Assembly (NCBI RefSeq): GCF_003205205.1
Contig: NZ_QJRL01000006.1
Location: 124,001-188,000, forward strand
Length of the DNA stretch: 64,000 nucleotides
Direction of reading: 5' to 3'
Source of the DNA: Pseudomonas sp. LB-090624
GTDB taxonomy: Bacteria > Pseudomonadota > Gammaproteobacteria > Pseudomonadales > Pseudomonadaceae
Positions 20,443-29,398 of the stretch are shown in pieces; positions within the stretch are counted from its first letter, which is position 1; every line of letters begins with the position of its first letter. Position numbers and translations under genes: made by a program. The notes below the pieces were generated by a model. It saw nothing but the letters and a program-made list of their open reading frames with translations. It was not told where the DNA came from and did no database searches.

Positions 20443-21387
20443 CTATGGCAAACCCGCATGCCCGCCCTGCACACCAAACTGCGACTGGCGCCACAACTCG
20501 AATACCCGGTTACGCAACCAGCGGTGCTCGGCCGAGGCCTGCAGGCGCTGGTGCCACACAACCCAGTACCGCTGGCTGTGGTCGATGAAGCCCAGTGGTC
20601 GCCAGGCCAGGTCGTGCAAACGGCTCAGCTGCCGGGCGATGTGCTCGGGGACCGTGGCCACGGCCTGAGTGCTGGCAATCACGTTGACCGTGGCAGAGAA
20701 AAACGGCACTTCCAGGCTGACCCGCCGCTGCAGGCCCTGCGCGCGCAGATGGCGGTCGATGAAGCTGTCCTTGTCCCCGCCGCCGGAGATACGCACGTGC
20801 TTGTGCGCCAGGTAGTCGGCCTGGCTGAGCGCGGCATGTGCAGTCAGCGGGTGATCGCGGCGCATCAGGCACACGGCGCGGTCCTCGCCCAGCAGGCGCC
20901 CGTGCAGGTTGGGCGGTGACTCGTCGAACAACGTGGTCGCCAGGTCGATTTCGCCACTGGCCAGCAAGGCATACTGGCCGGCCTGCCAGGTGCGGTACTC
21001 CAGCGATACGCCGGGCGCTTCGTGCTCCAGCGCAGCGACCAGCAACGGCAGCATGTGCTCGGCCACATAGTCCGAGGCCGCCAGGCAGAAGCGCCGCTCG
21101 CAGCGGGCCGGGTCGAACACGGCGGGTTGGCGCAGCGCGTGCAGTTCTTCGAGCACTTGCCGCAGCGGCTCGACCAAGGCTTCGGCATGTTCGCTGAGCA
21201 CGTAGCCACGGCCTTGGCGCACCAGCAAGGGGTCGTCGAAGGCTTCACGCAAGTGCGCCAGCTGGCGGCTCAGGGCCGACTGGCTTACGCCCAGGCGTTC
21301 GGCGGCGTGGCTGAGGTTTTTCAGCTGCAGCAGGTGGTCGAGGGTGCGCAGGTGGGCAAGGCTGAGGGAGGCGAAGGTGGGGTTCAT
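20443..21387 (-). CDS. LysR-family transcriptional regulator next to ddc
   Basis: Protein of 314 residues with an N-terminal winged helix (HLRTLDHLLQLKNLSHAAER, then SQSALSRQLAHLREAF) and a periplasmic-binding-like effector domain. The effector half resembles the NodD/LinR-type subgroup (ERRFCLAASDYVAEHMLPLL). It is encoded directly upstream of, and collinear with, the aromatic amino acid decarboxylase, which is its most likely target. The C-terminal tail after the last effector helix (QSQFGVQGGHAGLP) is slightly long. The effector is unknown. Confidence 0.88.
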   Translation of the reverse strand: MNPTFASLSLAHLRTLDHLLQLKNLSHAAERLGVSQSALSRQLAHLREAFDDPLLVRQGRGYVLSEHAEALVEPLRQVLEELHALRQPAVFDPARCERRFCLAASDYVAEHMLPLLVAALEHEAPGVSLEYRTWQAGQYALLASGEIDLATTLFDESPPNLHGRLLGEDRAVCLMRRDHPLTAHAALSQADYLAHKHVRISGGGDKDSFIDRHLRAQGLQRRVSLEVPFFSATVNVIASTQAVATVPEHIARQLSRLHDLAWRPLGFIDHSQRYWVVWHQRLQASAEHRWLRNRVFELWRQSQFGVQGGHAGLP

Positions 21388-21412
21388 GCAGGCTCCCTGC
21401 GGTGGAGTTCAA

Positions 21413-21505
21413 GGGCCTATTCGCGGGCAAGCCCGCTCCCACAGGGTTTTCACCAAGTTCAGCACCGTGAAAACCTGTGGGAGCGGGCTTGCCCACGCAT
21501 AGGCC
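21413..21505. repeat. Inverted pair of P. putida-type REP elements
   Basis: Copy A (21413-21445) carries GCGGGCAAGCCCGC followed by TCCCACAGG. Copy B (21474-21505) is the reverse complement, with one change in the core (GCGGGCTTGCCCAC). The spacer continues the dyad with TTTTCAC paired with GTGAAAA, so the whole block can fold as one long hairpin. This is the usual arrangement of REP doublets between genes in this group. Confidence 0.85.
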
Positions 21506-21524
21506 GCCAAGCGGCCCCAGCTTT

Positions 21525-22235
21525 TTAGGCGGTCAGACCCACGTAGACGTTCTGCACGTCATCGTTCTCGTCGATCGCTTCGAGGAACGCTTCCACCTCA
21601 GCCAGTGCTTCAGCACTCAGGCTGGCCGCGCTCACCGGATTTTTCGGGGTGTAGCCGATCTTCGCCGAGGTCACGGTGAAGCCGTGCTCCGGCAGGGCCT
21701 TCTGCACTGCGTCGAGGTCGGTGGTGTCGGTGATGAACAGAGTCGAGCCCTCTTCTTCACCTTCTTCGAAGTCCTGGGCACCGGCTTCGATGGCAGCCAT
21801 TTCCGGGTCGGCGTCGCCTTCCGGGGTGGCTTCGATCAGGCCGACATGGTTGAAGTCCCAGGTCACCGAGCCGCTGGCACCCAGCTGGCCCTTGCGGAAC
21901 AGCACGCGGATTTGCGCGACGGTGCGGTTGACGTTGTCGGTCAGGCACTCGACGATCAGCGGCACTTGGTGCGGCGCGAAGCCTTCATAGCTGACGGCAT
22001 GGTACTGCACGGCTTCGCCGTCCAGGCCCGCGCCTTTCTTGATCGCACGCTCCAGGGTTTCACGGGTCATCGACGCTTTCTTGGCCTGGACGATGGCCAG
22101 GCGCAGGCGCGGGTTCATGTCCGGGTCGGCGCCCGACTTGGCAGCAATCTGAATTTCCTTGGCCAGCTTGCCCATGACCTTGCCCTTGGCGTTGGCAGCT
22201 GTTTCTCTATGCTTGGCTTTCCACTGTGCGCCCAT
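21525..22235 (-). CDS. YebC/PmpR-family protein (YeeN-like paralogue)
   Basis: Protein of 236 residues of the YebC/TACO1 family. The start ([21 protein letters not shown]) and the lysine-rich first domain are typical, and the acidic second and third domains follow ([14 protein letters not shown]). Members act as DNA-binding regulators or as helpers that relieve ribosome stalling. The usual yebC copy sits beside ruvC; this copy stands alone, so it is probably the second, YeeN-like paralogue. The start is well fixed by the conserved N-terminus. No operon partner is visible. Confidence 0.88.
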   Translation of the reverse strand: MGAQWKAKHRETAANAKGKVMGKLAKEIQIAAKSGADPDMNPRLRLAIVQAKKASMTRETLERAIKKGAGLDGEAVQYHAVSYEGFAPHQVPLIVECLTDNVNRTVAQIRVLFRKGQLGASGSVTWDFNHVGLIEATPEGDADPEMAAIEAGAQDFEEGEEEGSTLFITDTTDLDAVQKALPEHGFTVTSAKIGYTPKNPVSAASLSAEALAEVEAFLEAIDENDDVQNVYVGLTA

Positions 22236-22333
22236 GTCGACTCTCTTTGTTTCAGCGGCCGGTTCAGGAAGCGACCGGCCAAAAGTGGGTGCAGTTTATA
22301 CGCCCTCGGGCATGGGATCGACAAGAAATCTCA

Positions 22334-23725
22334 TCAGCCTTTATCGGCTTTGCCTGCCGCCGCAGCGAAGCGTGCCAAGCGCACATCCAGTCGGCGCGGG
22401 CGCAACCCGTGGTCCTCGGCGCGCTCCTTGCGGCGGATGGCATTGCGCACCATCAGCGAACCCAGGTAACGGATCGGCTCTGGCGGGAACAGCCCCAGCG
22501 GCCCCTTGACCAGCGGCGAGCGGGTCCACGGGTTGTCCAGCCCCAGTGCCAGCGACGAGAGAATCTGCCCGCCCATGTGGCACGGCCCGACACCGCTGCC
22601 GGAGTAGCCAAAGCCGTAGAACACGTTGCCCTGCCCGTCCAGCCGGCCAAAAAAAGGCAGGCCGGTCACCGAGCGGTCCGACGGCCCGTTCCAGCTGGCC
22701 GCCAGCGGCACCTCGGCCAGCGCCGGGAAGAACTCGCCCAGGGTTTCGCGCAGCAATGGCCGGTACGGCGAGGGCTGGTCGAATACCGGCAGCATGCGCC
22801 CGCCATAGGCAAAGGTGTTGCCGCCCTTGCCCAGCATCAGCCGGCCATCGGAGGTGTTGTGGTAGTAATGCACGAAAATCCGCGAGTCGAGCACGCTGAC
22901 CCCACTGTCCAGACCGATCTCACGCAGCAGTTCGGGGCACGGTTCGGTGATCACCATGTCGCTGGAAACAATTGCCACGCTGCGCTCGAACTGCGGGAAG
23001 GCCCGCGCCATCCACGCATTGAGGCCCAGCACCACGCGGTCGGCGCGCACGCTACCATTGGCCGTGCGCACCTGCACCGGGGCGCCATGCTCCAGCCCGG
23101 TCATGGCGGTGCCCTCGAAGATGCGCACGCCACGCTGCAAGGCCACCCGGCGCAGACCGCGCACCAGCTTGCCGGGTTGCACGGTGGCGGCGGCCGGCGA
23201 GAACCAGCCTTCCAGGTGCCGCGCCGAACCGGCCAGGCGCTGCACCTGCCCCAGCGGCAGGCGACGGAACGAGTTGATGCCCTTTTGCTCCAGCGCGGCG
23301 ATCACCGCGTCGGTGCCACCGACCTGGGCGGCATTGGTGGCGGTGTACAACGTGCCGTCCAGGCGGTAATCGCAGTCGATGCCGTTGGCCGCACAGAACG
23401 CGCCGATTTCACCGATGCTGCGCTCCGACTCACGTACCAGGCGCACCGCCTCGGCTGCCCCGAACAGCCGTTCGAGGGTGAAGTACTTGGCCGACCAGGA
23501 CAATGCACAACCACCATTGCGGCCGCTGGCACCGGCACCGCAGATATCGGCCTCGATCAGCACGACATCCAGCGCCGGTACCGCCTCCTTGAGCATCAAC
23601 GCCGTCCACAGGCCGGTATACCCACCGCCGACGATGCACACATCGCAACGGGCATCGCCTTGCAGCGGCGGGCACACCGCGTCCTCGGTCGATTCCAGGG
23701 CCTGTTGTAGCCAGAAGGGTCTCAT
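22334..23725 (-). CDS. FAD-dependent oxidoreductase, aminophosphonate-oxidoreductase-like
   Basis: DAO-family flavoenzyme of 463 residues. The start MRPFWLQQALESTEDAVCPP is followed by the FAD motif CIVGGGYTGLWTALML, and GASGRNGG lies at about residue 80. The later segment GLPFFGRLDGQGNVFYGFGYSG closes the FAD domain. It resembles the group sometimes called putative aminophosphonate oxidoreductase, which would deaminate a primary amine. I chose the ATG at 23725 because GAGGAAAG precedes it; the frame is open upstream. The transporter gene on the same strand ends 13 bases before it, so they form an operon. The substrate is uncertain. Confidence 0.85.
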   Translation of the reverse strand: MRPFWLQQALESTEDAVCPPLQGDARCDVCIVGGGYTGLWTALMLKEAVPALDVVLIEADICGAGASGRNGGCALSWSAKYFTLERLFGAAEAVRLVRESERSIGEIGAFCAANGIDCDYRLDGTLYTATNAAQVGGTDAVIAALEQKGINSFRRLPLGQVQRLAGSARHLEGWFSPAAATVQPGKLVRGLRRVALQRGVRIFEGTAMTGLEHGAPVQVRTANGSVRADRVVLGLNAWMARAFPQFERSVAIVSSDMVITEPCPELLREIGLDSGVSVLDSRIFVHYYHNTSDGRLMLGKGGNTFAYGGRMLPVFDQPSPYRPLLRETLGEFFPALAEVPLAASWNGPSDRSVTGLPFFGRLDGQGNVFYGFGYSGSGVGPCHMGGQILSSLALGLDNPWTRSPLVKGPLGLFPPEPIRYLGSLMVRNAIRRKERAEDHGLRPRRLDVRLARFAAAAGKADKG

Positions 23726-23738
23726 TCGCTCGCTTTCC

Positions 23739-25055
23739 TCAGGTACGCAGTGGCTTGATTGCCATGCTGGTGTTCGGCGCCACATCGGTGCTCTGCGGGC
23801 TGCTGGCCGGGCGGCTGTTCCAGTGCGGCAGCAGCACCAACGCCGAGAACAGCGCGCAGCCGGCAAACACGATGAACACCGTGACGCCATCGAAATAACC
23901 CGGCAGCAGCCCGCCCAGCACCGCCCCCACCGAGCCGCAACCGTTGACGAACCCGGCCGCGGTAGCACCGGCCTTGGCGGTGCCGAAGTCGATGGCGGCG
24001 GCGCCGCTGATCATCGAGTCCGGCCCGTAGAGGGTCAGGCCCATGACGAACAGCAGGCATACCACCAGCATGACACTGCCGGTGTGCATGGCCGCCATGA
24101 ACGCCGCCAGCGTCACGGTCAGCAACACCAGGCTGATCACGCAGGCCGGCATGCGCCGCGCGCCGAACAATTTGTCGGAGGCCAGGCCGATCATGATCGG
24201 GCCCAGCAGCCCGGCCAGTTCGAAGGCGGTCGGGATGATCGCGGCGCCCACCTTGCCCACCGAGGGCATCTGCTCGAAGACGATCACCGGGCCCCACAGC
24301 AGAATGGCGTAGCGCGCAGGCTTGAGCAGGAAGTACGCCAGGCCCAGGGTCAGGACGGTGCGGTTGCGCAAGATTTCCTTCAACGGCGCCCAAACACTGC
24401 ACAGGCTGTCGGCCGGTGCCATGCTCTGCGGCTCAGGCTCTACCGCCGGCAGGCCGACGTCTTCAGGCTTGTTGCGCTGCAGGAAGAAGAACAGCACCGC
24501 CACCAGCGCAACCACGGCCGCACTGGAGAAGAACGCGGCATGCCAGCTGCCCACCAGGGTGTAGGCCCACCAGCCGGCGAACGGCGAGGCCACCAGGCCG
24601 CCGAAGGCATAGCAGGAGCTCCACAGGCCCAGCACCCGCCCACGCTGCGAAGCCGGGAAGAAGCTGCCGATGTTCTTGCACAACCCGGCCCAGCCGGTGG
24701 ATTGCGCCAGGCCCTGCACCAGCATGCAGGTAGCGAAGATCGGGAAGGTGGCGTAGCTGCCCATCACCACCGCCGCCACTGCCGAAATCAGCAACCCGCC
24801 CAGCACCACCACACGCGGGCCGAAACGGTCGGCCAGCATGCCCCAGGTGAACTGGCCCACCGCGTAGGCAGCCAGGTAGATGGCGTCGAGGTTGGCCATG
24901 GCGGCCTTGTCGAGCATGAAACCGGGGTCTTCGGCGATGCCCAGTTTGGCCACCGAGAAGGCCTTGCGGGTGAAGTAGAAGGCGGCGTAGGCCAGCCAGG
25001 TGATGGCGAAAATCTGCATGCGCCAACGCTTGAACGTGGCTAGGGAATGATTCAT
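23739..25055 (-). CDS. MFS transporter, organophosphate:phosphate antiporter-like
   Basis: Membrane protein of 438 residues with 12 predicted segments. WLAYAAFYFTRKAFSVAK at the N-terminus and GWAGLCKNIGSFFPASQRGRV are typical of the OPA group (GlpT, UhpT, PgtP), which moves phosphorylated or phosphonate solutes. I chose the ATG at 25055 because it opens the conserved N-terminal cytoplasmic helix; the open frame extends further. It is the first gene of a two-gene operon with the FAD oxidoreductase and diverges from a LysR gene. An organophosphonate or organophosphate substrate is inferred from family and neighbours. Confidence 0.87.
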   Translation of the reverse strand: MNHSLATFKRWRMQIFAITWLAYAAFYFTRKAFSVAKLGIAEDPGFMLDKAAMANLDAIYLAAYAVGQFTWGMLADRFGPRVVVLGGLLISAVAAVVMGSYATFPIFATCMLVQGLAQSTGWAGLCKNIGSFFPASQRGRVLGLWSSCYAFGGLVASPFAGWWAYTLVGSWHAAFFSSAAVVALVAVLFFFLQRNKPEDVGLPAVEPEPQSMAPADSLCSVWAPLKEILRNRTVLTLGLAYFLLKPARYAILLWGPVIVFEQMPSVGKVGAAIIPTAFELAGLLGPIMIGLASDKLFGARRMPACVISLVLLTVTLAAFMAAMHTGSVMLVVCLLFVMGLTLYGPDSMISGAAAIDFGTAKAGATAAGFVNGCGSVGAVLGGLLPGYFDGVTVFIVFAGCALFSALVLLPHWNSRPASSPQSTDVAPNTSMAIKPLRT

Positions 25056-25238
25056 GTAAGTCTGACCTCTTGCTTGAGTGTGCCGGCAGAATGTGAAGAA
25101 ACGCCTGTCTTGTTCTTGTGTTACGCACAGCGATGACGAGGCTGTCATCGGGTCAGGTGGCGCCGGGTGAGCGCCATGGCCCTGGCGGCACTCGTAGTGC
25201 CAGCGTCGGGCTGAAATACATGGAAACAGCTGCTGCAA

Positions 25239-25259
25239 GATAAATAAAATCGATTTATC
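25239..25259. promoter_or_regulatory. Predicted LysR-type operator
   Basis: GATAAAT and ATTTATC form a perfect seven-base inverted repeat separated by seven bases, with the T-N11-A pattern used by LysR proteins. It lies 40 bases upstream of the divergent lysR ATG (25299) in an AT-rich patch and could control both that gene and the transporter operon. Confidence 0.5.
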
Positions 25260-25298
25260 GTATTTCACACATAAGCCCAGCTTGTTACTGAGGTCGTC

Positions 25299-26168
25299 AT
25301 GTCGGTTTCTCACGCTCAACTCAAGGCTTTCCACGCGGTGGCTGTGCACGGCAGCTTTACCCGCGCCGCAGAAAAGCTGTTTCTTACCCAACCTGCGGTG
25401 TCCGACCAGGTGCGCAAACTGGAGGAGCGCTTCGGGGTATTGCTGTTCCACCGCAACAAGCGCTCGGTGCAGCTCACCGATCTCGGCGAGCGGCTGCTGG
25501 GCATCAGCCAGCGCCTGTTCGCCTGCGAGGCCGAGGCACAGGAGCTGCTGCACGACTCGCGGGCGCTGCACACCGGCAGCCTGGTGCTGGCAGTGGATGC
25601 GCCGGTGCATGTGCTGCCGCAGATCGCCCGGTTTTGCCAGCGCTACCCGGGCATCCAGGTGAAGATCGAAACCGGTAACACCGATGAATCACTGGCCCGG
25701 CTGTTCAGCTACCAGGCCGACCTGGCCCTGCTGGGGCGGGATGTCGACGATGAGCGCCTGCATTGCCTGCCACTGCGTCGTGACCCGATGGTGGCATTCG
25801 TTTCCCACCACCACCCATGGGCCAGCCGCGGCTCGATCAGCCTGGCCGACTTGGACGACACACCACTGGTGCTGCGCGAGCCCGGCTCGGTCACGCGGCA
25901 AACGCTGGAAGAAGAGATGCAACGTGCCGGCCTGCGGATCCGCGCAGCGATCCAGGTGGAGGGCCGCGAAGCAGCGCGAGAAGCGGTGGTGGTAGGGATT
26001 GGCGTCGGCGTGGTATCGGCGGCCGAGTTCGGTGCCGATGCGCGGGTGTGTGCGTTGCCGATCGTCGATTGCCAGCGGCACTTGACCGAGACCCTGGTGT
26101 GCCTGAGTGAGCAGCGTACGCGGCGGGTGGTGGCGACTTTCCTGCAGATGGTCGAGGAAGGGGTGTAG
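25299..26168 (+). CDS. LysR-family regulator of the adjacent transporter/oxidoreductase operon
   Basis: Protein of 289 residues with a standard helix-turn-helix (HAVAVHGSFTRAAEKLFLTQPAVSDQVRKL within 10-45) and an effector-binding domain. It resembles the LysR group linked to 2-aminoethylphosphonate catabolism (phn_lysR type). It diverges from the OPA-type transporter and FAD oxidoreductase genes, with a palindrome at 25239-25259 between them, so it is probably their regulator. GAGG precedes the ATG. The inducer is unknown. Confidence 0.88.
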   Translation: MSVSHAQLKAFHAVAVHGSFTRAAEKLFLTQPAVSDQVRKLEERFGVLLFHRNKRSVQLTDLGERLLGISQRLFACEAEAQELLHDSRALHTGSLVLAVDAPVHVLPQIARFCQRYPGIQVKIETGNTDESLARLFSYQADLALLGRDVDDERLHCLPLRRDPMVAFVSHHHPWASRGSISLADLDDTPLVLREPGSVTRQTLEEEMQRAGLRIRAAIQVEGREAAREAVVVGIGVGVVSAAEFGADARVCALPIVDCQRHLTETLVCLSEQRTRRVVATFLQMVEEGV

Positions 26169-26225
26169 GCCCGATCAAACACCCAACTATGCTGGGATAA
26201 TCCCAGTCCCCCCGGCACCCAAACC

Positions 26226-26597
26226 ATGCTGTACCGCCTTCTTGCCGACACCCTGGTGCTGTTGCACCTGGCCTTCATCCTGCTGGTGCTGTTCGGCGGC
26301 CTGCTGGTGCTGCGCTGGCGCCCTGCCCTGTGGCTGCACCTGCCGGCCCTGGCCTGGGGCCTGGCGGTAGAGTGCCTGCACCTGGGCTGCCCACTGACCA
26401 CGTGGGAAAATCGCATGCGCAGCGCCGCCGGGGATGCGGGCTACGACGGCGGCTTCGTCGAGCACTACATCTGGCCGTTGATCTACCCCGCCGGCCTGAC
26501 ACCGCCTATCCAGCTCCTGCTGGGCAGCTTCGTGCTCGTGCTCAACCTGGCCATCTACAGCTACGTGGCCTGGCGCTGGCGCCGTCCTAGCGGGTAG
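26226..26597 (+). CDS. DUF2784 family membrane protein
   Basis: Small membrane protein of 123 residues with three or four hydrophobic segments (about 8-28, 33-53, 83-93 and 98-116). The middle motif ECLHLGCPLTTWENRMR with conserved His, Cys and Trp marks the DUF2784 family, whose function is unknown. Its last 11 bases overlap the end of the convergent tam gene. No operon partner is evident. Confidence 0.82.
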   Translation: MLYRLLADTLVLLHLAFILLVLFGGLLVLRWRPALWLHLPALAWGLAVECLHLGCPLTTWENRMRSAAGDAGYDGGFVEHYIWPLIYPAGLTPPIQLLLGSFVLVLNLAIYSYVAWRWRRPSG

Positions 26598-27363
26598 CGA
26601 TCACGAACAGGCGCGGGAACGGCAACAGCACCTTGCCATCGGTGGCCGGCGGGTAGTCGCGCTGCATCGCCTGCAGGTACATCTGCAGGAAGTCGGCCTG
26701 CTCCTGCGCGTCCAGCCGGCCCAGGTAAGGGCGCAACGCCGAGCCCTTGAACCATTCCACCACCGCTTCGGCGCCACCCGGCAATGGGTGGTGATAGGTG
26801 GTGCGCCACACATCGACCCGGGCACACAGTGGGCTGAGCAGGTCGTAATAGAATGCTGCACCGTGCCGGGGCGGCAGCTGGAAGTCGGCGAATTTTGCCG
26901 CCCAAGGCCCTTGGCTGGCAATCTCGCGCAACTGCCGGTGGGCGGGTTCGTCGAGGTTGTCCGGGGTCTGCACGGCCAGGCTGGCGCCTTCGCTGAGCTG
27001 GCGCACCAGGTGCGGGTACAGCGAGGCATGGTCAGGTACCCATTGCAGCGAGGCATTGGCCAGGATCAGGTCCTGCGACTCGGGCGCGGACCAGCCGCCG
27101 ATGTCGCCAATGACCGTGCGTACCCGGGGGATGCACAGGCGTTTGCGTTCGCGGGCTTTGGCGATCATGTCGGGGTCGCTGTCCAGCGCTGTTACCTGGG
27201 CATCGGGATAACGTTGCAGCAGCACCTCGGTTGAATTGCCGGGGCCGCAACCCAGGTCGGTGGCGTGGCGTACCGGCCGTGGCGGGATGGCGGCAATCAG
27301 GTCGCGTACGGCGCGCGTGCGTTCGTCTTCGAACAGGGAATACTGGTTGGCGGACCAGGCCAT
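26587..27363 (-). CDS. tam: Trans-aconitate 2-methyltransferase
   Basis: SAM-dependent methyltransferase of 258 residues, the usual length for Tam, which methylates trans-aconitate and so removes this spontaneous inhibitor of aconitase. Motif I is DLGCGPGNSTELL-like (DLGCGPGNSTEVL, about residue 35), followed by ALDSDPDMI. The segment DLILANASLQWVPDH and the start MAWSANQYSLFEDERTRAVR are characteristic. I chose the ATG at 27363 with AAGGAG upstream; the frame extends further but lacks family similarity. Its 3' end overlaps the DUF2784 gene by 11 bases. Confidence 0.88.
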   Translation of the reverse strand: MAWSANQYSLFEDERTRAVRDLIAAIPPRPVRHATDLGCGPGNSTEVLLQRYPDAQVTALDSDPDMIAKARERKRLCIPRVRTVIGDIGGWSAPESQDLILANASLQWVPDHASLYPHLVRQLSEGASLAVQTPDNLDEPAHRQLREIASQGPWAAKFADFQLPPRHGAAFYYDLLSPLCARVDVWRTTYHHPLPGGAEAVVEWFKGSALRPYLGRLDAQEQADFLQMYLQAMQRDYPPATDGKVLLPFPRLFVIATR

Positions 27364-27477
27364 GTGCGGCTCCTTTGGACGGGCTATGTGCCTAGCATAT
27401 GCCATCTGTCGCCCGCTGGGAGGGCTGCGCAAGGGTTACGCCGGAACTGATCACCTCTGCTTGAAGTCAGTCCTTGC

Positions 27478-27657
27478 ATGCGCACATCCCTGAAAACCTA
27501 CATCGCAATCGCCATCCTGGCCCTGATCGGCGCGGCCGCCCTGCTCGGTTCACCGTGGATGAACCAGCGTTTCCATATGCCCGCAGAAAAAGCCCAGGCC
27601 CAACAACGCGAAACGGCCGGGTCCCCGAGGGAGCCGGCCGTTTCCAGACGCGAATGA
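27478..27657 (+). CDS. Small single-pass membrane protein (59 residues)
   Basis: An ATG at 27478 opens 59 codons ending in TGA at 27655-27657. The N-terminus is MRTSLKTYIAIAILALIGAA and forms a clear membrane segment (about residues 7-24), followed by a polar tail. No convincing ribosome site is visible. The last third overlaps the hairpin at 27611-27643, which is probably the terminator of the convergent permease gene. It may be a real small protein or a chance frame; I do not recognise it. Confidence 0.4.
   Translation: MRTSLKTYIAIAILALIGAAALLGSPWMNQRFHMPAEKAQAQQRETAGSPREPAVSRRE
27611..27643. terminator. Hairpin terminator downstream of the amino acid permease
   Basis: AAACGGCCGG (27611-27620) pairs perfectly with CCGGCCGTTT (27634-27643), and TCCC/GGGA extends the stem inside. 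It lies 17 bases past the permease stop on the minus strand and ends in TTT on either strand. Confidence 0.7.
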
Positions 27658-27660
27658 CGC

Positions 27661-29073
27661 TTAGTGCTGCTTGCTACCAGAGCGAATCTGGTGCACCACA
27701 CCCATCGCCACCACGACCGCCGCAGCGATGCCGGTGGAGATCACCAGGATCTGGTAGTCAGGCATGAAGGCCATGGTTACCAGCGCCGCCACGATGAAGG
27801 CGATCACCAGGTAGGTCAGCCAGGGGAACAGCCACATTTTCAGGCGTACTTCCTTGCCCTCGGCGATCAGCTTGCGGCGCATGCGCAGCTGCGAGAAGGC
27901 AATGACCAGGTACACCAGCAGGGCGATCATGCCGGTGGTGTTCATCAGGGTGTCCAGCACGTCTTTCGGGCGCAGGGTTTCGCTGAAGTTGATCAACGCA
28001 CAGACCACGGCCACGGCGCACGAACCCATGATCGCGTACACCGGCACACCGGTACCGGCGCGGGTGATCTTGAAGAACGACGGCGCGTCGCCACGCTGGG
28101 CCAGCGAGAACAGCATGCGCGAGGCAGTGTAGTGGCCGGAGATCAGGCAGCTGCTCACCGAAGTCAGCACCACGAAGTTCATCAGCAGCTCGGCATACGG
28201 CACGCCCAGCAGTTCCAGGGTACGGCGGTAGGCGCCATAGCCAGAAACACCCAGGTGCGGGTCGTTCCACGGTACCAGGCAAACGATCAGGAAGATCGAA
28301 CCGACGTAGAACAGGCACACACGCCAGACCACCGAGTTGGTCGCCTTGACGATCTGCGCGGCCGGGTCCTTGGCTTCGGACGCGGCGATGGTCACGATTT
28401 CCGCGCCGAGGAAGGCGAACATCACCCCGAGCAAGGCACCGATCACCGTGGTGATGCCATTGGGCATGAAGCCTTCGGCGGTGAGGTGGCTGATGCCACG
28501 CACTTCACCGAATTGCCAGATGTTCATCACGGCAGCAGTACACACGATCAGGAAGCAGACGATCGCGATGACCTTGATCAAGGCGAACCAGAACTCGAAC
28601 TCACCGTAGTGCTTGACGTTGAAGAAGTTGACGGTGATCAGCAACAGGGTCGTGGCCAGCACGAATACGTTGACGCTCACATCGGGGAAGAAACCATGCA
28701 GGATCTTACCCGCCACGTAGGCTTCCCAGGCCATCAGGATGACCCAGTACCACCAGTACAGCCAGCCGATGGTGAAACCGGCCCAACGGCCAATGGCGCG
28801 ATCGGCGTAAGTGGAGAACGAGCCGGTGTCTGGCGAGGAAGTCGCCATTTCACCCAGCATGCGCATGATCAGCACCACCAGGATGCCGCCCGCCAGGTAG
28901 GCCAGGACAGCGGCTGGGCCGGCGCTGTGGATCACGCTGCCGGAACCGACGAACAAGGCGCCGCCAATAACCCCGGCGATCGACATCATCGTCAGGTGGC
29001 GCGACTTCAGCGAGGCACTGAGCTTGCTCTCGTGCCCGCTTTTCGCGGTGGTGGTTGTGGATGTTGCGTCCAT
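27661..29073 (-). CDS. APC-family amino acid permease, GABA-permease-like
   Basis: Membrane protein of 470 residues with 12 predicted segments. The N-terminal signature RHLTMMSIAGVIGGALFVGS and the later GAEIVTIAASEAKDP match the AAT/GabP group, proton symporters for amino acids such as gamma-aminobutyrate. An unusual Thr/Ser-rich leader (MDATSTTTTAKSG) precedes it. It diverges from a MocR-type regulator gene, the common arrangement for GABA or related amine uptake, and so is probably controlled by it. Substrate specificity is inferred. Confidence 0.88.
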   Translation of the reverse strand: MDATSTTTTAKSGHESKLSASLKSRHLTMMSIAGVIGGALFVGSGSVIHSAGPAAVLAYLAGGILVVLIMRMLGEMATSSPDTGSFSTYADRAIGRWAGFTIGWLYWWYWVILMAWEAYVAGKILHGFFPDVSVNVFVLATTLLLITVNFFNVKHYGEFEFWFALIKVIAIVCFLIVCTAAVMNIWQFGEVRGISHLTAEGFMPNGITTVIGALLGVMFAFLGAEIVTIAASEAKDPAAQIVKATNSVVWRVCLFYVGSIFLIVCLVPWNDPHLGVSGYGAYRRTLELLGVPYAELLMNFVVLTSVSSCLISGHYTASRMLFSLAQRGDAPSFFKITRAGTGVPVYAIMGSCAVAVVCALINFSETLRPKDVLDTLMNTTGMIALLVYLVIAFSQLRMRRKLIAEGKEVRLKMWLFPWLTYLVIAFIVAALVTMAFMPDYQILVISTGIAAAVVVAMGVVHQIRSGSKQH

Positions 29074-29398
29074 CAGTTGTGTACCCCGTGCTTCTTTTTA
29101 TCCAAGGAAAACCGTGAAACCCCGATGGCTGGCGGTTTCACCTGTACATCAGTGCTAATGCGGGCAGGATGGTGTGTGCGAACACACGCAGGCCTTCCAT
29201 GGCGGCCTGCTGACGCGCCCCAGGGCGACTGCCTGGAGCGAACTGAACATGCTTTATGTGGCGATATCCGACACCTAATGTAAAAATGTCCGACGCAGAG
29301 AGCCATGCACAGTGGCATGAAACTCGCACTGCACTGTACAGGTCGCCCATGCAGTACACCCTGCAAACGCCAGGCGATACGCACCCTGAAGGCCCCGA
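29074..29398. promoter_or_regulatory. Divergent control region between permease and MocR-type regulator
   Basis: This 325-base region should hold both promoters. Visible elements are the palindrome CTGTACAG at 29334-29341, followed by the related GCAGTACA at 29351-29358. These look like repeated sites for the MocR regulator, upstream of its own ATG at 29399. I see no coding sequence. Confidence 0.4.

Noticed and set aside
22226..25043. Two overlapping plus-strand frames of 494 and 554 codons
   Set aside because: They are antisense to the flavoenzyme and OPA transporter genes and read as low-complexity Arg/His/Gln-rich sequence.
27664..29283. 539-codon plus-strand frame
   Set aside because: It is antisense to the amino acid permease; the product is hydrophilic, Asp/His/Gln-rich and without domains.
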